Origin: JBFLVU01 sp037444825
GTDB taxonomy: Bacteria; Acidobacteriota; UBA4820; DSQY01
Reading direction: 5' to 3'
DNA length: 11,566 bases
Assembly: GCA_037444825.1 (NCBI GenBank)
Contig: JBBILR010000044.1
Coordinates: forward strand, 1-11,566
The notes under the pieces were generated by a model. The model was given only the letters and a program-made list of their open reading frames with translations. It ran no database searches and was not told the origin of the DNA. Shown in pieces: positions 6,601 to 11,566 of this stretch. Every line of letters begins with the position of its first letter. The first letter of the stretch is position 1. The position numbers were made by a program, and so were the translations under genes.

Positions 6601-7623
6601 GTGGGTGCCGTGGTAGAAGAAGGCCAGTCCGTCGTAGGGGGTGGCCCCGGGGAGGACCACGTAGGCGGCCACCTTGGCGGAGGGGTCCAGGGTCCCCGGG
6701 GAAGGCGGGACGGGGAACTGGGCGTTGGCCGGGCTCTCCGCCGATCCGTGGAAGAAGCACATGTCCGAATCGAGGCCCGAGTCGGCCACCGCCACCAGCT
6801 GGCCGGTGCCGGTGATGCCGTGGTTCCAGAGGGTGGCGGAGAGGGCGTAGTTGGTGCGGTTCACCGTATCGTAGCTCTGCACCACCCAGACGGAGTCGTC
6901 GTTGAGGAGTTTCGGCTCCGCCCGCTCTGCAACGCTCCATACGGCGGGGAGGTCCGCGAGAACCTCCACGGCCCGGGGCACCGCCTCGCCAGGAACCGCG
7001 ATCAGGAGGCGAAGACCCTCCTCGGGCCGTCCGGCCGCCGATGCCAGGCGGAAGGGAAGGGAGGCCTTTTCCAGCGCCGGGGCGGCCGCGGCCGGGCCCT
7101 CGCCGGGAAAGAGGCGGACCCAGAGAAAAGCGGGGCCTGCGGAGGGGGCGCGCGAGAGCAGAGCGGGGTCCACCTTCCAGGGGGCGGCCCACCGCGCCGC
7201 CCAGCAGACCTCCGGTCGGGAGAGCAGGTTCCGAAGGACCTCGGGGCGACCCCGGAGGAGGTAGGCCCGGGAGGGGATGGCCCCCACCACCTGAAGGCCC
7301 TCCTCCGCCAGCGCCTTCACTTCGCCGGCGGAGAGCCTATCCTGGAAGCGGCAAAGAAGGGCTTCCCGTACGGCTGGGGTGACCTGCGCGAGGGAGGCGA
7401 GGTCCCGCTCCAGGGCCTCCCGCTCCGCGGGATCGAAGCGCGAAGGGTCCACGGGACCCGAGGCGAGGAGCACCGCCTCCCCGCCGCGGCGGAGGGTCGA
7501 GAGGGAAGCGGCGTCCCCCTTGTAGGGGGAAAGAAGGCCGGCGGCGCCGGCGGGAAGAAGGACGGCGGCCCCCAGGAGGGCGGCGAGGGGGCGAAGGGCG
7601 GCGCGAAGGGCGGATCGGCTCAT
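3649..7623 (-). CDS. Secreted Kp43-like subtilisin (S8) protease with C-terminal modules
   Basis: This 1324-residue exported serine protease has a Sec signal peptide (about 1-28), a long propeptide-like region (about 30-240), then the S8 catalytic domain. The catalytic residues are D281 (VAVADSGLD), H338 (YHGTHVSG) and S528 (SGTSMATP); the oxyanion Asn is N446 (ANGNAG). Residues 640-740 form the jelly-roll that follows the catalytic domain in Kp43-type subtilases (VLVWTDPP, LVNDLDL, AGTYTLTV). Next come fibronectin III-like domains (about 747-840 and 845-945), a MAM/immune-inhibitor-A-like jelly-roll (about 955-1147, FFLDDIQI near its end), a bacterial Ig-like domain (about 1155-1240) and an IPT/TIG-like domain (1242-1323). 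Many cysteines in the modules suggest disulfides outside the cell. No LPXTG or PEP-CTERM anchor is seen. The start has GGAGGT 5-6 bases upstream. The likely role is extracellular protein breakdown; the substrate is unknown. Confidence 0.92.
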   Translation of the reverse strand: MSRSALRAALRPLAALLGAAVLLPAGAAGLLSPYKGDAASLSTLRRGGEAVLLASGPVDPSRFDPAEREALERDLASLAQVTPAVREALLCRFQDRLSAGEVKALAEEGLQVVGAIPSRAYLLRGRPEVLRNLLSRPEVCWAARWAAPWKVDPALLSRAPSAGPAFLWVRLFPGEGPAAAAPALEKASLPFRLASAAGRPEEGLRLLIAVPGEAVPRAVEVLADLPAVWSVAERAEPKLLNDDSVWVVQSYDTVNRTNYALSATLWNHGITGTGQLVAVADSGLDSDMCFFHGSAESPANAQFPVPPSPGTLDPSAKVAAYVVLPGATPYDGLAFFYHGTHVSGSVLGDNFLSPSTPTSGGHDAGDGMAPNARLFFQDAGNEAQQSLAGLMTDYADLFDQARNAGAFLHSNSWGSDTQGAYTPDCALVDAYLWEREDMAILFANGNAGAQGPMTVDSPASAKNCIAVGALTNGSAGADAVASFSSRGPTQDGRVKPDVCAPGSSIRSAGGDASHASFNCGIGVMSGTSMATPTAAGAAALLRQYFTDGFYPTGQKNPDDVLTPTGALLKAALLAGAMDVGTAGFGNGDEGWGRVNLDNVCFFSTPSRDPSRTRLWSRPNGAGLKEGESDAYTLSVAAGRPLKVVLVWTDPPPADGAGPSLVNDLDLTVEAPGGALYRGNVFSGASSVTGGNPDAVNNVEVVVLPSPAAGTYTLTVHAAEVPGNPLLPESDRQGYALAAVFADCATAPAAPSSLTVEDRPAEGLSLAWAAVAGASSYQVYRTDGACGSSTEWSLVGQSTAPAFTDSRVDGGFTYAYRVRAADGCSEGPLSPCASEAFTGNCERKPEFAGALEAESDPATAACDILVTWNEGTSRCPLAPGLVYNVYRGTTPGFVPSAATLVAAGVTGTAYRDEEVLPGRTYFYVVRAEDATWDHGGPARGGNEDGNLRTVLGTAFGDGYEPGTWTDDGGDTAALLRLEGPWSVAFGANHTPGGLLGYLSAPQGSAYPPNTCAAAVTGDVPLLGASPALSYWARYNLERDYDGVVVEISTDGGSTWTVLTPAEGYPGSFAQTGAVPINACGYPPSQACFSGPLGNAAPSPWTLYTHDLSAFSGQTVRLRWRLSTDPGAEYEGFFLDDIQITGASVPSSCTGTSDAPPSASLTAPAPGATLKGTVFLEAEAADDHGVVRVDFFADGQLLGSVPNPPYRYSWDTSGRTGSAVLTARAVDTLGQTGASSPVSVTFGNPTLASVRKAVNPLRLIVEGAGFQNGAQVLLGTAPAPQTVFKSAGKVVAKGSALKTLLPKGQAVEVRVVNPDGGRSGPLSFTR

Positions 7624-7643
7624 GCAGACCTCCAGGACCTTCC

Positions 7644-7672
7644 AGTATAGTCAACGAGCTCCCCGAGGCGAA
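7644..7672 (-). promoter_or_regulatory. Probable promoter of the S8 protease gene
   Basis: On the minus strand TATACT (7649-7644) is a strong -10 hexamer. Seventeen bases upstream lies TTCGCC (7672-7667), a weak -35 with 3 of 6 matches. Transcription would begin near 7637, giving a leader of about 14 nt that includes the GGAGGT ribosome binding site before the ATG at 7623. It stands back to back with the ctpA promoter, 11 bp away. Confidence 0.5.
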
Positions 7673-7683
7673 CCCCCTGGCGG

Positions 7684-7712
7684 TGGACATCTCCTTCTCG
7701 GGGCCGTACAAT
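7684..7712 (+). promoter_or_regulatory. Sigma70-like promoter of ctpA-ffh
   Basis: TGGACA (7684-7689), a 17-base spacer and TACAAT (7707-7712) form a near-consensus housekeeping promoter. The -10 ends only 8 bases before the ATG at 7721, so the predicted start of transcription (about 7719-7720) falls at the start codon. Either the mRNA is leaderless or this is not the active promoter. Confidence 0.6.
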
Positions 7713-7720
7713 GGGGCGGG

Positions 7721-9268
7721 ATGTTGCGCCGAGCCGCCTACGCCGCCGTACTGGTCCTCTTCGCCCTCGGCCTCGGGGGAAGGACGGCGGAGCACCTGGA
7801 GGCGGGCCTGGGCGAAAGCCAAGACCGGCAAGCGGCGGAGAAGATCTTCGACGAGGTGGCCGGATGGGTGCGAAACCGCTCCGCCGAAGCGCCCGCCTCC
7901 GACGTTCTGCTCAAGGCCGCCCTGGACGGCCTCCTCAAGGGCCTGGACCCCCACTCGGCCTACTATCCGCCGGAGGTCTACCGGGACCTCATGGAGGACC
8001 AGGAGGGTAAGTTTTCGGGATTGGGCCTCCTGGTCACCAAGCCCTCGGCCACCAGCCCCCTCCTGGTGGTCACCCCCATCCCCGACACGCCTGCCTACCG
8101 GGCGGGGGTTCGGGCGGGGGATGTCATCCTGGAGGTGGACGGGGATCCCACGGATAAAATGACCAGCCGGGAGGCGGTCCGGCGGCTGAAGGGGCCGGAG
8201 GGAACCTCGGTCACCATCAAACTGGGGCGGGGTTCCGCCCCGCCGGCCCTGCTGACCCTCAAGCGGGCCCCCATCCCGAAACACACCGTTCCCTACGCCT
8301 TCCTTCTCGAAGACGGCGTGGGCTACGCCAAGGTCAACACCTTCGGCCAGACCACCGCCCAGGAGCTTCGAGAGCACCTCGAGGCGCTGAAGGAAAACGG
8401 GATGCGGGCCCTGATCCTGGATTTGCGGGACAACCCCGGGGGCGCCCTCAACGCCGCCGTGGAGGTGGCTTCCCTCTTCCTGGACCGCGGCCAGACGGTG
8501 GCCAGCGTCCGGGGGCGTTCGGTGGGGCTGGTCCGGACCTTCAAGGCGGTGAGGCGGGGGGAGTTCGCCGACCTTCCCCTCGCGGTCCTCTTGAACCTGG
8601 GCTCCGCCAGCGCCTCGGAGATCGTCGCCGGGGCCCTCCAGGACCACGACCGGGCGATGGTGGTGGGGGAGCGCTCCTGGGGCAAGGGGCTGGTGCAGAC
8701 CGTCTCGCCGCTTCAGAACGGCGGGGCGGCGGCCATCACCACCGGCCGTTACTACACCCCGTCGGGAAGGCTTATCCAGCGGGACTACGGGACCTCCTAC
8801 GACGCGTACTTCTTCCCCGACCAGCAGCCGCGGCAGGAGAAGGACGAGGCGATCCCCGCCCAGGAGGCCCGCACCGACGCCGGCCGGAAGGTCTTCGGCG
8901 GGGGAGGCATCGCGCCGGACGTGGAGGTGAAGTCTCCGGAGATCCCGCCCCTGGCCCTCTCCCTGGAGCGCAAGCGTTCCTTCCTGGAGTTCACCGCCCA
9001 CGAGGTGGAGACGGGCAAGCTCGCCCTTTCCGCCGTGCGGGAACCGGCCTGGAGCGCCCGCTTCCGGAGCTGGCTCCAGGAACACGGGACGGCGCCCACG
9101 GACGCGGAGTGGGCGGAGAGCGAGGCGTACATCCGGGCGGCCCTGGAACGGGAGGCGGGGACCATGCTGGAGGGGCAGGCGGCGGGGTACCGGGCCATGG
9201 TGCCCCTGGACCTGCAGCTCCAGAAGGCGCTGGAGCAACTCAAGGCGGGGGCCAAGGCGGCCGCCTGA
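7721..9268 (+). CDS. ctpA: C-terminal processing protease, S41 family (CtpA/Prc type)
   Basis: This 515-residue periplasmic serine protease trims C-termini of envelope proteins. It has a signal peptide or anchor (about 5-20, AAYAAVLVLFALGLGG), then the N-terminal motif of the family (LDPHSAYYPPEVY, 75-87). A PDZ domain for substrate tails follows (about 95-180, FSGLGLLV, PAYRAGVRAGDVILEVDG). The S41 core (about 190-400) carries LDLRDNPGG at 233-241, GSASASE at 294-300 with catalytic S297, and GKG with K322. Ser and Lys lie 25 residues apart, as in other Ctp enzymes. A charged C-terminal extension (about 410-515) continues past the core. I chose the ATG at 7721 because it begins directly with the signal peptide. 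An upstream in-frame ATG at 7622 would start inside the divergent promoter region and add a non-signal stretch. No well-placed ribosome binding site precedes 7721. ffh follows 27 bp downstream, so the two are probably co-transcribed. Confidence 0.92.
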   Translation: MLRRAAYAAVLVLFALGLGGRTAEHLEAGLGESQDRQAAEKIFDEVAGWVRNRSAEAPASDVLLKAALDGLLKGLDPHSAYYPPEVYRDLMEDQEGKFSGLGLLVTKPSATSPLLVVTPIPDTPAYRAGVRAGDVILEVDGDPTDKMTSREAVRRLKGPEGTSVTIKLGRGSAPPALLTLKRAPIPKHTVPYAFLLEDGVGYAKVNTFGQTTAQELREHLEALKENGMRALILDLRDNPGGALNAAVEVASLFLDRGQTVASVRGRSVGLVRTFKAVRRGEFADLPLAVLLNLGSASASEIVAGALQDHDRAMVVGERSWGKGLVQTVSPLQNGGAAAITTGRYYTPSGRLIQRDYGTSYDAYFFPDQQPRQEKDEAIPAQEARTDAGRKVFGGGGIAPDVEVKSPEIPPLALSLERKRSFLEFTAHEVETGKLALSAVREPAWSARFRSWLQEHGTAPTDAEWAESEAYIRAALEREAGTMLEGQAAGYRAMVPLDLQLQKALEQLKAGAKAAA

Positions 9269-9295
9269 CCCATCGGAACGGGAGACGGGAGCGGG

Positions 9296-10627
9296 ATGTT
9301 CGAAAGACTGACCGAGCGGATCCAGGACGCCGTCAAGAGCCTCCGCGGCCAGGGCAAGATCACCGAGTCCAACATCCAGGAGGGGCTTCGGGCCGTGCGC
9401 ATGGCCCTCCTGGAGGCCGACGTCCACGTTTCCGTGGTGCGTGACTTCCTGGAGGGCGTCAAGGCCAAGGCGCTGGGGGAAGAGGTCCTGAGGAGCCTCT
9501 CCCCGGACCAGCACTTCATCAAGATCCTCCACGAGGAGATGGTTCGGGTGTTGGGGGAAGGGGACCGCCGCCTCCACTTCTCCCCCCTCCCGCCGGGCGT
9601 CGTCATGCTGGTGGGCCTCCAGGGGTCGGGCAAGACCACCACCGCCGGAAAGCTCGCCCGCTACTTCCTGGAGGACGGCCACCCCCCGCTGTTGGTGCCC
9701 GCCGACGTATACCGGCCTGCCGCCCGCCAGCAGCTCGAGACGGTGGGACGGGCCGTGGGGGCCCCGGTCTTCGCCCCCGATCCGGGGGACGACCCCGTGG
9801 CCATCTGCCGCAAGGCCTTGGAGGAGGCCCGGAAGAGGGGCATTCACCGCCTCATCCTGGACACCGCCGGCCGCCTGGCGGTGGACGAGGGCCTCATGGA
9901 GGAGCTCCGGCGCATCGGCGAAGCGGTGAAGCCCGACGAAAGCCTCTACGTCGCCGACGCCATGGCCGGCCAGAGCGCCATGGCCACCGTCCAGGCCTTC
10001 CACGAGAAGGTCCGCCTCACGGGGGTGATCCTCACCAAGGCCGACGGAGACGCCCGGGGAGGGGCGGTCCTCTCGGTGAAGGCCGTGACGGGGCTTCCCG
10101 TGAAGTTCGTCGGGGTGGGGGAGAAGTACGACGCCCTGGAACCCTTCTACCCCGAACGGATGGCCTCCCGGGTGCTGGGGATGGGGGACGTCCTCTCCCT
10201 CATCGAGAAGGCCCAGGCGGCGGTGGACGAGAAGGAGGCGGAGGAGATGGCCCGCCGCCTGAGGCGGGCCGAGTTCACCCTCGAGGACTTCCGGACCCAG
10301 CTCCAGCAGATGCGGAAAATGGGGCCGTTGGACCAGGTCCTTTCCATGATTCCCGGCGCCGGGGCGGCCCTCAAGGGGGGCGAGGTGGACGAGGGGCGCC
10401 TCCGCAGGGCCCAGGCCATCCTCGACTCCATGACCCCCTACGAGCGGGAGCACTTCTCCGCCATCAACGGGAGCCGCCGGCGGAGGATCGCCGCCGGGTC
10501 GGGGACCACCGTGGCGGAGGTCAACCAGCTCTTGAAACAGTTCCTCACCATGCGGAAGATGATGGGCCAGGTGAAACGGGGCGGCCTCAAGAACCTGAGG
10601 CGCGTCCTTTCTTCGTGGCCCCGGTGA
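9296..10627 (+). CDS. ffh: Signal recognition particle GTPase Ffh (SRP54)
   Basis: This 443-residue protein of normal family length binds signal sequences of nascent membrane and secreted proteins. With 4.5S RNA and FtsY it brings ribosomes to the translocon. The N-domain helices (1-90) include the ALLEADVHVSVV segment. The G domain has the P-loop GLQGSGKTTT at 107-116, the DVYRPAARQQL motif at 137-147, DTAGR at 189-193, TKAD at 247-250 followed by GDARGG, and the closing VGVGEKYDALEPF at 272-284. The M domain (about 325-443) shows the MGPLDQVLSMIPG helix at 342-354 and the RNA-binding SRRRRIAAGSG at 393-403. Methionines at 339, 342, 351, 419, 422 and 423 line the signal-binding groove. GGGAG precedes the ATG. 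Its location after ctpA puts export and envelope proteolysis in one transcript. No 4.5S RNA gene is visible in the window. The identity is secure. Confidence 0.97.
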   Translation: MFERLTERIQDAVKSLRGQGKITESNIQEGLRAVRMALLEADVHVSVVRDFLEGVKAKALGEEVLRSLSPDQHFIKILHEEMVRVLGEGDRRLHFSPLPPGVVMLVGLQGSGKTTTAGKLARYFLEDGHPPLLVPADVYRPAARQQLETVGRAVGAPVFAPDPGDDPVAICRKALEEARKRGIHRLILDTAGRLAVDEGLMEELRRIGEAVKPDESLYVADAMAGQSAMATVQAFHEKVRLTGVILTKADGDARGGAVLSVKAVTGLPVKFVGVGEKYDALEPFYPERMASRVLGMGDVLSLIEKAQAAVDEKEAEEMARRLRRAEFTLEDFRTQLQQMRKMGPLDQVLSMIPGAGAALKGGEVDEGRLRRAQAILDSMTPYEREHFSAINGSRRRRIAAGSGTTVAEVNQLLKQFLTMRKMMGQVKRGGLKNLRRVLSSWPR

Positions 10628-10643
10628 GAGGAGCCGGCGAGCG

Positions 10644-10672
10644 TTGACAGGCCCGGGAGCGCGTGCTAGATT
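10644..10672 (+). promoter_or_regulatory. Near-consensus sigma70 promoter for the pseudo-receiver gene
   Basis: TTGACA (10644-10649) is a perfect -35. After exactly 17 bases comes TAGATT (10667-10672), preceded by the TGN extension (TGC, 10664-10666). Transcription would start near 10679 and give a leader of about 32 nt with a purine-rich ribosome binding region (GGGGGAAAGGGG, 10695-10706) before the ATG at 10711. It lies in the 83-bp gap after ffh, so this gene can be expressed independently of ctpA-ffh. It is the best promoter match in the window. Confidence 0.75.
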
Positions 10673-10710
10673 GACCTTGCCCTTCTGAGGGTTAGGGGGA
10701 AAGGGGACCC

Positions 10711-11566
10711 ATGGCCAGGAAGCGGATACTCCTCGTGGATTACGAGCCCAAGCTTCTGGAGAGGCTGAAGTCCATGCTGCCCGCCGACCGGTACGAGGTG
10801 GCCACGGCGCAGGACGGTTTTCAGGCCCTCGAGGAATTCGACCGCTTTCACCCGGACCTGGTCTTCCTGAGAACCATGCTTCCCAAGAAGCACGGCTTCC
10901 AGGTGTGCCAGGAGATGGTGGAGCGGGCGGGGTCGCGGTACGTGCCGGTGGTGATGCACTGCAGCATCTACAAGAGCCGGAAGTACCGCAGCGACGCCAT
11001 GAAGATCTACGGCGCCGCCGAGTACCTGGAGGACCCCATCGAGGAAAAGACCCTCCAGGAGGTCCTGGAGCGCTTCCTGGTGAAAGCCCCGCCCGCGGTG
11101 CCCGTGAAGCCCGCCGCGCCGGAACCGGCGGCGCCCAAGGCTCCGGAAGCGAAGGCCGCGGAACCTCCCCCGCCTCAGGCGGTCCGACCCGCCCCGCCCC
11201 GCCCCAAGGGGGGACTTTCCGGCGTGGACAAGGTCCTGGAGGAGACCCTCTCCGGGCTCAAGCTCGACGTGAAGAAGCCCAAGGCCTCCTCGGTGGAGGC
11301 CACCGTCCCCCTGGGCACGGTCCCGCCTCCCCCCCCGGAGGCTCCTCCGCCGGCCCCCGCCCCGGAGGCCCCGCCCCCGGCGCCGCCGGCGAAGGCGCAG
11401 CCCCCCGAGGAGGTGACCTCCGAGGACCTCTTCGGCGACGTCATCCAGGACGTCCTCGAAGCCCCGAAAGCGTCCGGGGAAGAGGCCCCTCCGCCCGCAC
11501 CGGCGGCCCCGCCGGCGGAGGCGAAGCGCGGCCCCGCCCCCCCCCCGGCCCCCGCCCCGGAGCGCG
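10711..11566 (+). CDS. Response-regulator-like protein with degenerate receiver domain and Pro/Ala-rich tail (partial, runs off right edge)
   Basis: The frame runs from the ATG at 10711 to the window end with no stop (285 codons plus one base). Residues 4-120 have the length and pattern of a CheY-like receiver: RILLVD, then DGFQALEEF, PDLVFL, LPKKHGF, VPVVM and GAAEYLEDPI. The active-site residues are changed. D10 remains but its acidic partner is Y11, the phospho-acceptor position is R54, the Thr/Ser switch is C84, and the conserved Lys is D108. Phosphorylation is therefore very unlikely and this is a pseudo-receiver. From about residue 125 the protein is rich in Pro, Ala, Glu and Lys and probably disordered. 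Two short helix-forming segments break the tail at about 169-187 and 232-250. No output domain is seen before the edge. The strong promoter and a G-rich ribosome binding site support this start. The function is unknown; a phosphorylation-independent protein-interaction role is inferred. Confidence 0.8.
   Translation, partial: MARKRILLVDYEPKLLERLKSMLPADRYEVATAQDGFQALEEFDRFHPDLVFLRTMLPKKHGFQVCQEMVERAGSRYVPVVMHCSIYKSRKYRSDAMKIYGAAEYLEDPIEEKTLQEVLERFLVKAPPAVPVKPAAPEPAAPKAPEAKAAEPPPPQAVRPAPPRPKGGLSGVDKVLEETLSGLKLDVKKPKASSVEATVPLGTVPPPPPEAPPPAPAPEAPPPAPPAKAQPPEEVTSEDLFGDVIQDVLEAPKASGEEAPPPAPAAPPAEAKRGPAPPPAPAPER
11329..11336 (+). repeat. C8 homopolymer in the Pro-rich tail
   Basis: Eight consecutive C residues encode part of a four-proline run in the tail of the pseudo-receiver protein. 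Tracts of this length are prone to slippage in replication and to sequencing error. The frame stays open on both sides here. Confidence 0.6.
11537..11546 (+). repeat. C10 homopolymer in the Pro-rich tail
   Basis: Ten consecutive C residues lie in the coding tail, 20 bases before the right edge. A gain or loss of one or two C would shift the frame of everything downstream. Whether this serves as a phase-variable switch or is only compositional cannot be told here. Confidence 0.6.

Noticed and set aside
3194..7192. A 1332-codon minus-strand frame overlapping the protease in another phase
   Set aside because: It is Arg/Gly/Pro-rich shadow sequence with no recognisable domain and runs across two convergent genes.
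4312..7650. A 1112-codon plus-strand frame opposite the S8 protease
   Set aside because: It is Gly/Val/Gly-Gly-rich low-complexity sequence with no motif, as expected from the antisense of a very GC-rich gene. The minus-strand frame has a complete catalytic triad and ordered domains.
7622..7720. Upstream ATG at 7622 as the start of ctpA
   Set aside because: It overlaps the divergent protease's start codon and both promoters and would place 33 unrelated residues before a clear signal peptide.
7337..10453. A 1038-codon minus-strand frame opposite ctpA and ffh
   Set aside because: It reads as the antisense of two well-identified genes, with Gly/Leu/His/Arg-rich composition and no motif.
1..11566. 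CRISPR arrays, tRNA or rRNA genes, transposase genes, integrase sites
   Set aside because: No regularly spaced direct repeats, cloverleaf-like segments, rRNA-like stretches or transposase motifs were seen on either strand by eye.

Overview
The window is very GC-rich DNA (about 70% by eye, with strong G/C at third codon positions and long antisense shadow frames) from a bacterium with a Gram-negative type envelope. The gene mix is a large Kp43-type secreted subtilisin with fibronectin, jelly-roll and Ig modules, a tetraheme cytochrome fused to a degenerate UshA-like domain, an SPFH protein, and proline/alanine-rich signalling proteins. This suggests Acidobacteriota or a deltaproteobacterial-type lineage. 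That placement is inference; no rRNA or tRNA gene is present to fix it.

Layout. Positions 3-281 hold the end of a decayed Rhs/YD-repeat frame, entering from the left edge. At 333-1148 is a ferredoxin/flavodoxin-NADP+ reductase (fpr). It is followed by a 249-bp spacer with GAAG-rich short repeats and a strong imperfect inverted repeat. A promoter near 1365 then drives a probable two-gene operon: an SPFH/prohibitin-like membrane protein (1398-2240) and a UshA-like/tetraheme c-type cytochrome fusion (2269-3576). The two genes are linked by a 10-codon mini-ORF that overlaps both the upstream stop and the downstream start. The convergent gene at 7623-3649 (minus strand) encodes a 1324-residue secreted S8 protease.

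A 97-bp divergent region with back-to-back sigma70-like promoters separates the S8 protease from a plus-strand pair: a C-terminal processing protease (ctpA, 7721-9268) and the signal recognition particle GTPase (ffh, 9296-10627). The ctpA promoter lies so close to its ATG that the mRNA would be leaderless or nearly so. An excellent TTGACA-N17-TAGATT promoter at 10644-10672 starts the last gene (10711 to beyond the right edge). That gene encodes a receiver-like domain lacking all the key phosphorylation residues, followed by a long Pro/Ala-rich tail carrying two similar short helical segments.

How the genes work together. Most products act at or beyond the cytoplasmic membrane: Ffh delivers proteins to it, CtpA trims periplasmic proteins, the SPFH protein scaffolds it, the cytochrome carries electrons outside it, and the subtilisin is exported. 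No single known pathway joins them. The least ordinary items are the pseudo-receiver protein, the degenerate UshA-tetraheme fusion with its mini-ORF junction, and the apparently leaderless ctpA promoter. I do not see a clearly new multi-gene system.
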